The notes under the pieces were generated by a model. That model saw only the letters and a program-made list of their open reading frames with translations. It searched no databases and was not told the origin of the DNA. Positions 23,105 to 33,400 of a DNA stretch of 39,426 bases are shown here, piece after piece (positions within the stretch are counted from its first letter, which is position 1; the number at the start of each line of letters is the position of its first letter). A program made the position numbers and the translations under genes. Source of the DNA: an uncultured bacterium (GTDB taxonomy: Bacteria > Bacillota > Clostridia > Peptostreptococcales > Anaerovoracaceae); NCBI GenBank assembly GCA_905214225.1, contig CAJMLL010000021.1, positions 1 through 39,426 on the forward strand. Reading direction: 5' to 3'.

Positions 23105-23423
23105 GTCATCAATCCCTTTCTATATACTCCAATTGATGTGAATTGTGGGGGCTTGTTCGTCTGCCGTATGTGCTGCGGCGCGTGGCAGAGGACCACTTTT
23201 CAGGAAGGCTGCCGCTGAGACAGCAGGCCTGTCTGAGTGCGTATTACGTATCTTGTATACACGCATTTCTGTGCTTTGCCAGGCCGCATACTGGTGAAGA
23301 CTTTTGTGTATCCTGTATACATGGGACCTCTTCTCAGACTGGGCACAGCGCCGCCCGGCTGCCTTCTTGCAGGAGCCCGCGCCAGCGGGCGGGTGGGTTT
23401 TGTCCCCACCCGGATATTATACC
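23105..23423 (-). other. 319-bp gap between glgA and glgP
   Basis: No gene seen. It has a perfect hairpin CGGGTGGG (23390-23397) / CCCACCCG (23405-23412) around a TTTTGTC loop, which is the fourth GGACAAAA-type element. Two copies of GTATCYTGTATACA (23248-23261 and 23308-23321) lie exactly 60 bp apart. No convincing glgP promoter was identified. Confidence 0.5.
23380..23412 (-). repeat. GGACAAAA-type dispersed element, copy 4
   Basis: On the minus strand it reads GGACAAAACCCACCCGCC from 23405, starting about 19 bases after the glgA stop and forming the loop and arm of a perfect 8-bp hairpin. Confidence 0.5.
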
Positions 23424-25523
23424 CTACCAGTGTGCCACTTCTGTGTAAAGATCTCGATAAGCCTGTGCGGAGCGTCTCCAGCTGAAGTCCAGATCCAGGT
23501 CATGAGCGACGAGTTTCTGCCAGTTCTCGTGGTCGTACCAGCGGTCGATGGCGTTCTGGACGGCGCTGCGGAAGTGGTCGGCATTGAAGTCATTGAAGAC
23601 GAAGCCGCTGCCGTCGCCGAGGGTGCAGTCCTTGATGGAATCGTTCAGTCCGCCGGTTCTCCTGACGACCGGGATGTCTCCGTAGAGGCAGCCGATCATC
23701 TGGGACAGGCCGCATGGTTCGCTTCTGGATGGCATCAGCAGGATGTCGCCGGCGGCGTAGAGCTTGTGGGACAGGTCGCGGTCGAACTGAATCAGCGTGC
23801 GCACCTGATCCGGATGGCGCTGCTGCAGTCCGCGGAACCACTCCTCGTAGCCGTGTTCGCCGGTGCCCAGGAGAACGAACTGTGCCTCGCTGTTCCAGAG
23901 AATGTCGTCCATCATGCGGGTGATCAGGTCGATGCCCTTGGCCGGAACCAGGCGGCTGATCAGGGTGATGAGCGGAACATCCTTAACCGGAAGGCTGAAG
24001 TCCTCCTGCAGCTGTTTTTTGCAGGCCCGCTTGCCGGAAAGGTTCTGGGCGTTGTATGCGGCCGGGATGATCGGGTCGATCGCCGGGTTGTATACCTGTG
24101 TGTCGATGCCGTTCAGGATGCCTCTCAGCTTGCCTTCATTGCGCCGGATGATCGGATCCAGACCGAAGGAGAAGAACGGGTCCTTCAGCTCCTGGGCATA
24201 GGTCGGGCTGACGGTGCTGACCAGGTTGGCGGTCTCGATGGCGCCCTTCATGAGGTTGGCGTCGCCCATGTACTCCACCAGATGCTCGGCGCCTTCTGGC
24301 AGTCCCAGCACGTCGCGGATGACGTCGGTGCCGTAGCGGCCCTGATATTCCACGTTGTGGATGGAGAAAATCGTCCGCAGATTTCTGTGGTAGATCGTGT
24401 CCTGATAGACCGGCACCAGGGCGCTCTGCCAGTCGTTGGCGTGGATGATCTGCGGGTCGAAGCCGATGATCGGCAGGGCCTCGAACACGGCGCGGGAGAA
24501 GAAGGTGTAGCGCTCGCAGTCGTCGAAGTAGCCGTACAGGCCGCCGCGCTTGAAGTATTCTTCATTGTCGATGAAGTAGTAGGTTACGCCGTCCTTTTCC
24601 AGGCTGAAGACGCCCATGTATTTGGAGCGCCATGCGACCGGGATGAACTTGTTCCCGAGGTATTTCATCTGGCTGCGCCACTGCCAGCCGATGCTGTCGT
24701 AGAGCGGCATAATGACGCGGCAGTCGATGTCGTCGCGGCCGGCGAGCTGTTTAGGCAGGGAGCCGGCAACTTCGCCCAAGCCGCCGCTGGATGCGAACGG
24801 AACACATTCTGGTGTGACAAAAAGCACACGGACCGCGTCTTCCCGTTTTGCTGCGCGGTCCGTACCGCAAGGAGACTCCTGGACAGCTGGTTTTCCCGCC
24901 TCTTCTTTCACTGCCGGCTTTCCCGGTTCTTCCCGGACTGCCGGTTTTCCCGCTTCCTCGCGGACAGCTGGTTTTGCAGGTTCTTCTCTGAGGGAAGGCT
25001 TTCCGGCTTCCTCTCTTACCGCTGGCTTTCCCGGAGCTTCGTGTACGGCTGGCTTTCCGGCTTCTTCGCGGACGCTGAGCCTGCCTTCCGCGTGGATGTG
25101 GGCCGGCTGCGGCGGCTGGGTGGTTTTTACGTATTCGAGCGGCTCTTTTTCAGCGGCAGCTTCCGCGTGGATGTGGATTGGCTGCGGGGCCTGGACCGTT
25201 TTTACGTATTCAGGAAATGCTTCTGTTTTTGCTGCAGAAGCGGACTTCTTCGCAGGCTGCTTTTTCGCGGAAGAGGCGGTTTTTGCCGCTGGTTTCCGGG
25301 ATGTGGAAGCAGTCTTTGCTGCAGAAGAAGCGGCTCTTGAAGTTGTTTTCTTTGCAGCTGCTTTTCTTGCCGCGGACTTCTTCTTTGCGGCTGAAGCTGC
25401 AGATTTGCGGCTTCTTGTTGTCTTTTTTGCTGCCGCTGTTGAAGCGGCGGATGTATGTGTAGTGTTTGTGCTGCTCGCTGCAGCGGATTTACGGGTTCTG
25501 GCCTGGGTTGTTTCTTTTGACAT
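23424..25523 (-). CDS. glgA: Glycogen synthase with ~230-residue repetitive N-terminal arm
   Basis: A 699-residue protein; ordinary GlgA is ~480. Residues ~231-699 are the GT5 synthase adding glucose from ADP-glucose: VRVLFVTPECVPFASSGGLG, ISRLVPAKGIDL, and PSRSEPCGLSQMIGCLYG with a following VRRTGGLND. The usual KTGGL substrate loop is SSGGL here (Ser245 for Lys). The arm has three parts. Residues 1-104 are histone-H1-like Lys/Ala/Ser/Thr. Residues 105-146 hold two EYVKT(V/T)Q(A/P)PQP(I/A)HIHAE copies 25 residues apart. Residues 151-215 hold about seven copies of a nonapeptide near REEAGKPAV. The start at 25523 follows GGGAGAG; 25538 lacks such a site. Divergent from glgB. Confidence 0.94.
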   Translation of the reverse strand: MSKETTQARTRKSAAASSTNTTHTSAASTAAAKKTTRSRKSAASAAKKKSAARKAAAKKTTSRAASSAAKTASTSRKPAAKTASSAKKQPAKKSASAAKTEAFPEYVKTVQAPQPIHIHAEAAAEKEPLEYVKTTQPPQPAHIHAEGRLSVREEAGKPAVHEAPGKPAVREEAGKPSLREEPAKPAVREEAGKPAVREEPGKPAVKEEAGKPAVQESPCGTDRAAKREDAVRVLFVTPECVPFASSGGLGEVAGSLPKQLAGRDDIDCRVIMPLYDSIGWQWRSQMKYLGNKFIPVAWRSKYMGVFSLEKDGVTYYFIDNEEYFKRGGLYGYFDDCERYTFFSRAVFEALPIIGFDPQIIHANDWQSALVPVYQDTIYHRNLRTIFSIHNVEYQGRYGTDVIRDVLGLPEGAEHLVEYMGDANLMKGAIETANLVSTVSPTYAQELKDPFFSFGLDPIIRRNEGKLRGILNGIDTQVYNPAIDPIIPAAYNAQNLSGKRACKKQLQEDFSLPVKDVPLITLISRLVPAKGIDLITRMMDDILWNSEAQFVLLGTGEHGYEEWFRGLQQRHPDQVRTLIQFDRDLSHKLYAAGDILLMPSRSEPCGLSQMIGCLYGDIPVVRRTGGLNDSIKDCTLGDGSGFVFNDFNADHFRSAVQNAIDRWYDHENWQKLVAHDLDLDFSWRRSAQAYRDLYTEVAHW
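24879..25073 (-). repeat. 27-bp tandem repeat inside glgA
   Basis: It encodes about seven nonapeptides close to REEAGKPAV (GlgA residues 151-215). Units vary by one to three residues, for example HEAPGKPAV, REEAGKPSL and REEPAKPAV. Confidence 0.85.
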
Positions 25524-25586
25524 TGTTATCTCTCCCATGCAATTTTATTTTCTGCATAATTATGCAGAGTACAGATTTTCATTCAG

Positions 25587-25602
25587 GCGGACAAAGGTCC
25601 GC
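25587..25602 (-). other. Hairpin in the glgA leader
   Basis: GCGGAC and GTCCGC pair around a four-base loop in the stretch between glgA and its probable promoter. No T-run follows. A role in mRNA stability or regulation is possible. Confidence 0.3.
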
Positions 25603-25676
25603 GGGAATGAACTATAGAATTTTGTTATAATTATAGAAAAAACCTCTCATATAATTGTAGTAAGTATATCATATTC

Positions 25677-25705
25677 TTGAATGTCCGTCTATGTTAGGCT
25701 ATAAT
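25677..25705 (+). promoter_or_regulatory. Promoter of the glgB-glgC-glgD operon
   Basis: TTGAAT (25677-25682), a 17-nt spacer and TATAAT (25700-25705), with transcription expected near 25712. The divergent glgA promoter must lie in the same ~150 AT-rich bases (minus-strand CTATAAT near 25629-25637), so the two units can be co-regulated. Confidence 0.75.
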
Positions 25706-25773
25706 CAGGAATAGGAGATAAATTCTGAAAATGTTTAAAAACACAGGGTTCTGCTGTGTTTAGGAGGAGAGGA

Positions 25774-27924
25774 ATGGGAGTAAATCAAAGCGATGTTTCC
25801 TATCAGCGCTACCTGTATCATCAGGGCAGGAATTACCGCAGTTATGAGTTCCTGGGTGCACATCCGGCAGAAGATCCGGCTGATGGAGTCTGGTTCAGAG
25901 TCTGGGCGCCGCGGGCAGAGAGAATAGCGGTTGTCGGCGATTTCAATGACTGGGATCCGGAAGCCGATGTTCTGGAACAGATGGAAGACGACTCCAGTAT
26001 GTGGGAACTTTTATGCAGAAAGGCAAAAATCGGCGATCTGTATAAATATGTCGTGACTTCTGATACGGGAAAAGAAGTGTATAAAGCGGATCCCTATGCA
26101 TTTGAGAGCGAAAAAGGCACCGTCGATGAAGGACATCTGATGGCGTCCCGGATCAGCAGCTGCGCAGAAGATTTTTCCTGGGATGATCAGGAGTGGCTGA
26201 ATCACAGAGACCATGAGAATCATTATGAATCCCCGATGAATATCTATGAGCTGCATCTGGGCTCCTGGAAGCATAATCCGGACGGCACGGTCATGAATTA
26301 CCGGAAAATTGCACAGGAACTGATTCCTTATGTAGAGCGGATGGGCTATACCCATATCGAGCTTCTTCCGGTCATGGAATATCCGTATGAGGGTTCCTGG
26401 GGATATCAGATTACTGGCTACTACAGCGTAACCTCACGGTACGGCACGCCGGAGGATTTTAAATATTTCATGAATTATGCACACCGGCATGGAATCGGCG
26501 TGATATTAGACTGGGTTCCGGCACATTTCCCAAAAGATGCGCATGGCCTGATAGAGTTTGACGGACATCCGCTTTATGAGGACAGCGATCCGCTGCGTAT
26601 GGAGCATAAAGGCTGGGGCACAAGAGCCTTTGATTTCGGACGGCCTGAGGTTCTGAGTTTTCTGATTTCCAACGCGTTTTTCTACTGCGAGGAATATCAT
26701 GCGGACGGTCTGCGGGTCGATGCAGTTGCGGCAATGCTGTATCTGGACTACGACCGTGAGCCGGGCGAGTGGAGACCGAACAAGGACGGTGGAAATAAGA
26801 ACTATGAGGCGATTCACTTCCTGCAGGAGATGAACCGCGACGTTCTGACCAATTACCCTGGTGTCATCACCATCGCGGAAGAATCCACGGCATGGCCGAA
26901 CGTCACCAAACCACCGCGAGACGGCGGACTCGGATTCAATTTCAAGTGGAACATGGGCTGGATGAACGACACCCTGTCCTATTTTTCCACCGATCCGATC
27001 TACCGCGCGGGTATTCACAACAAGCTGACCTTCTCCATTACATATGCATACAGCGAGAATTATATCCTTCCGGTATCCCACGATGAGGTAGTGCATGGAA
27101 AATGTTCCCTGCTGAATAAAATGCCGGGAGAATACGATGAAAAATTTGACGGACTCCGTTCCTTCTACATCTACATGATGACGCATCCGGGAAAGAAGCT
27201 GATCTTCATGGGTCAGGAAATCGCCCAGTTCATCGAGTGGGATGAGAAGAAAGAGCTGGACTGGATGCTTCTGGATTATGAGAAACATCACAAGATGCAG
27301 ACCTTTGTCCGCGAGCTGAACCATTACTATCTGGATTCTCCGGCCCTGTGGAAGAGAGACGATTCTTTTGAAGGCTTCATCTGGATCGACGCGGACAATG
27401 CGCCGGATAACGTGTTTACCTATATGAGAACCGACGGAAAGACGACTGCAGTGATTGCGCTGAACCTGTCCGGCCGCGACTTCCCGGTATACAATGTCGG
27501 CGTTCCGAAGGCAGCCTGCGCGCTCCCGAAGATCGATTCCGACATGGTCCGTTTTGGCGGAACAGGAAGCCGCAGGAAACGCAGCTATCCGGTAAAGAAG
27601 GGTGCCTGCAACGGATACGACCAGCATATTGAGCTGTCTCTTCCGGCGAGAAGCGGCATGATCCTGGAACTTTCCGATGAGAAGCCAGCCGTTCATCACA
27701 GATCGACAAAACGTACAGCTTCCAAGGCCGCAGCTGTTAAGAAAACGGCTTCCTCCGGGAAAGCTGCAGGCAGCACGGAAAAGAAGACCTCCGCGGTTAA
27801 GAAGGCTTCTGCGGAAAAGAAAGTTTCTGCGGAAAAGAAAGCTTCTGCAGGAAAGAAGGGGACGTCCAAAACGCGCAGGAAGAGCGCTTCCGCGAAAAAA
27901 TCCGGATCCGGGGACGGAAAATAG
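25774..27924 (+). CDS. glgB: 1,4-alpha-glucan branching enzyme with Lys/Ala-rich C-terminal tail
   Basis: A 716-residue enzyme that cuts alpha-1,4 chains and reattaches them by alpha-1,6 bonds. CBM48 is at ~20-115 (GVWFRVWAPRAERIAVVGDFNDWD). The GH13 barrel follows, with ILDWVPAHFP (Asp246), GLRVDAVAAM (nucleophile Asp316), TIAEEST (acid/base Glu369) and PVSHDEVVHGK (Asp437). The all-beta end runs to ~635. The last ~80 residues are a Lys/Ala/Ser/Thr tail with repeated SAEKK and SAGKK blocks, similar in composition to the GlgA and GlgP arms. The start at 25774 has AGGAGGAG directly upstream; the in-frame GTG 25756 does not. First gene of the plus-strand glycogen operon. Confidence 0.95.
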   Translation: MGVNQSDVSYQRYLYHQGRNYRSYEFLGAHPAEDPADGVWFRVWAPRAERIAVVGDFNDWDPEADVLEQMEDDSSMWELLCRKAKIGDLYKYVVTSDTGKEVYKADPYAFESEKGTVDEGHLMASRISSCAEDFSWDDQEWLNHRDHENHYESPMNIYELHLGSWKHNPDGTVMNYRKIAQELIPYVERMGYTHIELLPVMEYPYEGSWGYQITGYYSVTSRYGTPEDFKYFMNYAHRHGIGVILDWVPAHFPKDAHGLIEFDGHPLYEDSDPLRMEHKGWGTRAFDFGRPEVLSFLISNAFFYCEEYHADGLRVDAVAAMLYLDYDREPGEWRPNKDGGNKNYEAIHFLQEMNRDVLTNYPGVITIAEESTAWPNVTKPPRDGGLGFNFKWNMGWMNDTLSYFSTDPIYRAGIHNKLTFSITYAYSENYILPVSHDEVVHGKCSLLNKMPGEYDEKFDGLRSFYIYMMTHPGKKLIFMGQEIAQFIEWDEKKELDWMLLDYEKHHKMQTFVRELNHYYLDSPALWKRDDSFEGFIWIDADNAPDNVFTYMRTDGKTTAVIALNLSGRDFPVYNVGVPKAACALPKIDSDMVRFGGTGSRRKRSYPVKKGACNGYDQHIELSLPARSGMILELSDEKPAVHHRSTKRTASKAAAVKKTASSGKAAGSTEKKTSAVKKASAEKKVSAEKKASAGKKGTSKTRRKSASAKKSGSGDGK

Positions 27925-27963
27925 CCGCCTTCCCGTGCAGGGTTCAGACTGCTGAAAACAAGG

Positions 27964-27978
27964 CCTGCCGCAGGCAGG
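27964..27978 (+). other. Hairpin between glgB and glgC
   Basis: CCTGCC (27964-27969) pairs with GGCAGG (27973-27978). No T-run follows, so transcription may continue; it may protect or separate mRNA segments. Confidence 0.35.
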
Positions 27979-28060
27979 TCAGGAAATAGATATTCATTAT
28001 ATTTTGGGTGAATGGAAAAAATGAAATGCACAGAACAAAGCAAAGAAAGAGGGTTTGGCT

Positions 28061-29269
28061 ATGATTAAGAGGAAGAAATGCCTGGCGATGCTCCTCGCGG
28101 GAGGTCAGGGCAGCAGACTGATGCCGCTGACAGAAGATATCGCCAAGCCGGCCGTACCATTTGGCGCGCGTTACCGCATCATCGATTTCCCGCTGTCAAA
28201 CTGCCTGAACTCAGGCATTGACACCGTCGGTGTCCTGACGCAGTACCGTCCGATGGAACTGAATGATTACTTAGGCATGGGAGAGCCGTGGGATCTGAAC
28301 CGCCGCTTCGGAGGACTCCACACACTGCCGCCGTATCAGACCGGACAGCGTTCCGACTGGTTCAAGGGAACGGCAAATGCCATTTATCAGCATATCGCAT
28401 TCATCAAGAGATATGATCCGGAATACGTACTGATCCTTTCCGGAGACCATATTTACAAGATGAATTACGACCTGATGCTGCAGGAGCACATCAAGAATCA
28501 CGCAGACTGCACGATCGCCGTCATCGATGTCGATCCGAAGGAAGCGTCCCGCTTCGGCATCATGAACACCGACGACCGGGGCCGCATTCTTGAGTTTGAG
28601 GAAAAGCCGGTGCATCCGAAGAGCACGCAGGCTTCCATGGGTGTCTACATTTTCTCAACCGATATTCTGATTAAATATCTTCAGGAAGATGAGGCAGACC
28701 CGGATTCTTCCAACGATTTCGGAAAAGATATCATTCCGAAGATGCTGAATGAAAATCGGAGAATGTTTGCATACCTGTATAAGGGCTACTGGCGTGATGT
28801 TGGAACACTGGCTTCCTACTGGTCGGCAAATATGGACGCGATCGGCATGGATCCGTCTGTAGAGGAACGTCTGGTTCTGAACGATCCGGGATGGAGAATT
28901 TACTACCGCCATCTGCTGAATGAACCGCAGTTCCTCGGAAGTACTGCCAATGTGACCAGTTCCATTATGGGAAGCGGCTGCGAAATTGATGGAAAGGTAG
29001 AGCACAGCGTTCTGTTCGATAACGTCGACGTGGAAGAAGGCGCAGAGATTAAAGACAGCGTTATTCTCAGCGGCGCCAAAATTCATGCTGGTGCAAAGGT
29101 GGAATATTCCATTGTTGCGGAAGATGTGGAAATCAGTAATAACTGCCATGTCGGAGGATCGCAGGAGGATGGAAATCTCACCGTCGTCGCCAGAGATATT
29201 ACTGTTCCGGAAGGCACAACCGTGCAGCCGGGAGAAATCGTTACTGCAGACAAGATGAAGACTAAATAG
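28061..29269 (+). CDS. glgC: Glucose-1-phosphate adenylyltransferase, catalytic subunit
   Basis: A 402-residue enzyme making ADP-glucose from ATP and glucose-1-phosphate, the committed step of glycogen synthesis. The nucleotide-binding start is [26 protein letters not shown], followed by [24 protein letters not shown] (metal and sugar binding) and VEEKP-type [10 protein letters not shown]. The C-terminal left-handed beta-helix is at ~290-400. The start at 28061 follows AAAGAGGG; a TTG at 28055 is less likely. It lies 136 bases after glgB and its stop overlaps the glgD ribosome site, so the two are translated together. Confidence 0.96.
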   Translation: MIKRKKCLAMLLAGGQGSRLMPLTEDIAKPAVPFGARYRIIDFPLSNCLNSGIDTVGVLTQYRPMELNDYLGMGEPWDLNRRFGGLHTLPPYQTGQRSDWFKGTANAIYQHIAFIKRYDPEYVLILSGDHIYKMNYDLMLQEHIKNHADCTIAVIDVDPKEASRFGIMNTDDRGRILEFEEKPVHPKSTQASMGVYIFSTDILIKYLQEDEADPDSSNDFGKDIIPKMLNENRRMFAYLYKGYWRDVGTLASYWSANMDAIGMDPSVEERLVLNDPGWRIYYRHLLNEPQFLGSTANVTSSIMGSGCEIDGKVEHSVLFDNVDVEEGAEIKDSVILSGAKIHAGAKVEYSIVAEDVEISNNCHVGGSQEDGNLTVVARDITVPEGTTVQPGEIVTADKMKTK

Positions 29270-29281
29270 GGAGGCGCGATT

Positions 29282-30403
29282 ATGGATGCAGCAGGAATTA
29301 TTTTAGCTGATACCGGCGCTGTCGATGTGCCGGAACTCATCAGAAAGAGAACGCTGGCGGCTATTCCGTTCGGAGCGCGTTACCGCTTGATCGATTTCAC
29401 TTTGTCGAATATGACGAACTCCGGAATCAGTTCAGTCGGAATGGTGGCAAGAGAAAAATATCAGAGCCTGATGGGGCACACCGGAGGCGGTGCGGTATGG
29501 GATCTGGAGCGCAAGAGAGGCGGCCTGACCTTCCTTCCGCCGTTTTCCACGGAGCAGAATGTAAACGGGCTCAAGCGGAGCCGTTACAATGCGCTGCTGG
29601 AGAATGAGTCTTATCTGCGCCGGGTGAAGGAAAAATACATTCTGATCACGAGCTGTACGCCGGTCATGAATGTGGACTATAACAAAATGCTTCAGTTCCA
29701 TGAAGCACATAACGCGAGAATGACGATTATGTACACCACACGGCCGATGAATGCGCAGGAGGGTATCGCGCGGACCTGGATGGATGTGGACCGTGACGGA
29801 CGTGTGCTGGGAATTGATATTACCCGTCAGGGCAAGCTCGGCGGGCACTGCGCAGTCGGTGCGTTTATGATGGATCGTGAGGATCTCCTTGACATTATGG
29901 ACAGCTATCATGGACAGAAAAATCTCAGCTTCAGAAAGGACGTTGCGCCGGCTCTGATCGAGGAGGGCGGCGTCTGGGCATACGGAGTTGATGAAATCGC
30001 CCTGTATCTGGATACGCTTCCGGGTTACCTGGCAAGCAGTCTGTCGCTGCTGCGGTCAGATGTCAGAAAGGCGCTCTTCCATTCGGAGAACGGCCCGGTC
30101 ATCACCAAGGTCAGCGACAGTGCACCTACCCATTACGGACCGCATGCCAATGTCACCAATTCCCTGATTGCGGACGGCGCGGTCATTGAGGGAAATGTCA
30201 GCAATTCCATCATCTTCAGAGGTGTGCATATCGGAAAGGACGCCATCGTCAGCAACAGTGTCGTCATGCAGGATTCTACAGTTTCTGACGGCGCTCGTCT
30301 GAATTATGCCGTTCTGGATAAGGCGGTCTACATCAATTCTGACCGTATTCTGTCCGGATACATCACACATCCGTTCTTCTGTAAGAGGGATGACCGGATT
30401 TAA
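29282..30403 (+). CDS. glgD: GlgD, regulatory subunit of ADP-glucose pyrophosphorylase
   Basis: A 373-residue GlgC paralogue. The N-terminal nucleotide loop is degenerate: GIILADTGAVDVPELIRKRTLAAIPFGARYRLIDF replaces the GGxGxRLxPLT signature, so it is probably not catalytic by itself. LSNMTNSGI and a C-terminal beta-helix (ADGAVIEGNVSNSIIFRGV) are retained. In Bacillus, GlgD forms a mixed complex with GlgC and raises its activity. GGGAGG overlaps the end of glgC and sets the start. A 23-base gap leads into the amylase/phosphoglucomutase gene. Confidence 0.94.
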   Translation: MDAAGIILADTGAVDVPELIRKRTLAAIPFGARYRLIDFTLSNMTNSGISSVGMVAREKYQSLMGHTGGGAVWDLERKRGGLTFLPPFSTEQNVNGLKRSRYNALLENESYLRRVKEKYILITSCTPVMNVDYNKMLQFHEAHNARMTIMYTTRPMNAQEGIARTWMDVDRDGRVLGIDITRQGKLGGHCAVGAFMMDREDLLDIMDSYHGQKNLSFRKDVAPALIEEGGVWAYGVDEIALYLDTLPGYLASSLSLLRSDVRKALFHSENGPVITKVSDSAPTHYGPHANVTNSLIADGAVIEGNVSNSIIFRGVHIGKDAIVSNSVVMQDSTVSDGARLNYAVLDKAVYINSDRILSGYITHPFFCKRDDRI

Positions 30404-30426
30404 ATTCGTTAATCGGGAAAAGGGGT

Positions 30427-33400
30427 ATGCCTGTGTTGAACACAGAAGGAAAAGTCATATTCAATTCACGTGATCTGCAGTTCAAGAGTCCGGCCGGCGC
30501 TGTGCCGGCGGGCTCTCGCGTTCGTTTTCAGATTCTGGCGGCGGAGGATATTCATCCGCAGGATGCCAGACTGGTGATTGAGTTTGATAAGAATCACAGC
30601 ACGGCGGAGTATCTGATGCATATGTCTGATACGCTGGCGGAAACGGACGCTTATAAAGTGTTTGAAACCTCGGTGAGAATCTATGATACAGGACTTTACT
30701 GGTACCATTTTAAAATCCTGACGGATGAGGGATGGATCTGCGCCGGGAAGAGTCCGCGGGGAAACCGCGCGATGATCACCGATGTTCCGGCTGCCTGGCA
30801 GCAGACGGTTTACCGGAGAAAATATCTGGCACCAGAGTGGCTGTATGGCGGCGTGTTTTATCATATTTTTGTCGACCGCTTCTGTCACAGCGGCGATTAT
30901 GTGCCGATGGAAGGAAAAGTCATCCGCAGGGACTGGGGCGGAACTCCGGAATACCGGCCGAATGCGCAGGGAAAGATCCTGAACAATGATTTTTTCGGCG
31001 GGAATCTGAAGGGAATCATGGAGAAGCTGCCGTATCTGCAGCGCCTTGGCGTGACCTGTCTCTATCTGAGTCCGATTTTCAGTGCATACTCCAACCATAA
31101 ATACGATACAACTGACTACATGAAGATCGATCCGATGTTCGGAACAGAAGAAGATTTCCGGGCATTGTGCAGGGAAGCACATAAGCGGGGAATGCATGTC
31201 ATCCTGGACGGTGTATTCTCCCATACCGGGTCGGATTCCGTGTATTTTGACCGTTACGGGCAGTACGGAAACGGCGCCTGGAACCATCCGGATTCTCCCT
31301 ACCGCAGCTGGTACTACTTCCACAGCGGCGAACGTTATGAAACCTGGTGGGGCATCGAAACTCTTCCGCGAATTAATAAGAATGATCCGGGCTGGATCCG
31401 CTTTATCTGCGGAGATAAGGGCGTTGCCCGGCACTGGCTCAGAGAAGGCGCGGACGGCTGGCGTCTGGACGTGGCTGACGAACTGCCGAACCACTTCCTG
31501 AAAACCCTGGCAAGGGCGGTAAAGCGCGAGAAACCGGACTGCCTTCTACTGGGAGAGGTCTGGGAAGATGCCTCCAGTAAGATCTCTTACGACGAGCGCA
31601 AAAACTATTTTGAAGGCGATAAGCTGGATTCTGTAATGAATTATCCATTCCGGACCGCCATTATCGACTATATCATGGGCGGCGACGCATCTCTGATGCA
31701 GGACCGGATTGAAAACATTCTGGAAAACTATCCGCCTGAGGTCATCCACTGTCTGATGAACACCCTGGGCACCCACGACACCGTCCGGATTCTGACTGCA
31801 CTCGGTGAGAATGACCTTCCGGAGCGTGCCGGACGCGAGCAGAAAGCCGCTTTCCATATGAATGAGCAGCAGCTGGAACGGTCCATCCGCCGCCTGAAAA
31901 TGGCTGTGGTAATTAATATGACCCTGCCGGGAGTTCCCTGTATTTTCTACGGCGATGAAGCCGGAATGGAGGGCTTTGAGGACCCATTCTGCCGCCGCTG
32001 TTTTCCATGGGGACATGAGAATAAGAATCTGCAGAACTGGTACCGGAAGCTGATCGCCATCCGCCGCACCCACAGGGTGTACGCCCGCGGTCATTACCGG
32101 AGCGTCGCGGCCTTCGGCGGCATGTACGCGTTCGAGCGTTACGGAGAACACGGTGAAACACGGATGGTTACCGCGGCGAACTGCGGAGGAAGGGACGAGG
32201 TCCTGATCCTGGCCGGCGTCTGGAGAGATCTTCTGACCGGGCAGCTGTTCCGCGACAACATAACCGTATTCCCGGGAGAGGTGCTGCTTCTGGAAAATGT
32301 AAAAGAAGAAGGAGAAGATAGAATGGGATATAACGAGAATTACGACCTCTGGCTCACATCCGATGCGGTCGATGAGGCGACAAAAAAAGAACTGCAAGGA
32401 ATTTCCGGAAATGACGCGGAGATCCGGGAGCGCTTCACTTCCATGCTGAACTTCGGTACGGCCGGACTCCGCGGCATCATGCGTGCCGGACTGAACGGAA
32501 TGAATGTCTACACTGTCCGCTACACGACCCAGGGCCTTGCCAACCTGATCAACACCTGCGGAGAAGAAATCGGAGGAGGCGTTTCGATCGCTTACGATTC
32601 CAGGAACAACAGCCCGGAATTCGCGAAAGAGGCGGCATCCGTTCTCGCGGCAAACGGCATCCCGGTGAATCTCTTTGATGAGCTCCGGCCGACGCCGGAG
32701 CTGTCCTTTGCCATAAGAGAGACAGAATCCATCGCAGGAATCAACATCACTGCCAGCCACAACACGAAGGAATACAACGGCTACAAGGTTTACTGGGCAG
32801 ACGGTGCCCAGCTCCCGCCGGAGCACGCCGCAGAAATCTCTGCACAGCTGGAAAAAATCGACTTCTTCAAGGGCGTAAAGCGCATGGACTTCCAGGAAGC
32901 GAAGGACAAGGGCCTGATTCACATGCTCGGAAAGGAAATGGATGAGAAATATCTCAGCCGCGTGCTGGAGCAGTCGGTGGCAAAAGACTGGGTAAAGAAG
33001 GCCGCAGACACGTTTGCGGTTGTCTATACGCCTTTCCACGGCAGCGGCTGCAGACTGGTGCCGGAGGTGCTGAAGAGGGACGGCCTGAAGCACATCATTA
33101 CTGTTCCGGAGCAGATGGTGATCGACGGAAACTTCCCGACGGTAAAATCCCCGAACCCGGAATTTACCGAAGGATTCGCCATGGCCATCGAGCTTGCGAA
33201 GAAGAATAATGTGGACCTGATCATCGGAACCGACCCGGACGGCGACCGCTGCGGCGTCTGCGTAAAGACCGATGACGGCTATCAGGCGCTGACCGGAAAC
33301 CAGATCGGTGTGCTGCTCCTCGACTTCCTGATCGAGGCTAGAAAGGAAACCGGTACGCTGGCAGAAAACAGCGCTGTGGTCAAGAGCATCGTCTCGACGT

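Noticed and set aside
23200..23409. 69-codon minus-strand frame between glgA and glgP
   Set aside because: It covers the repeat hairpin, has an Arg/Pro-rich random-looking translation and no ribosome site.
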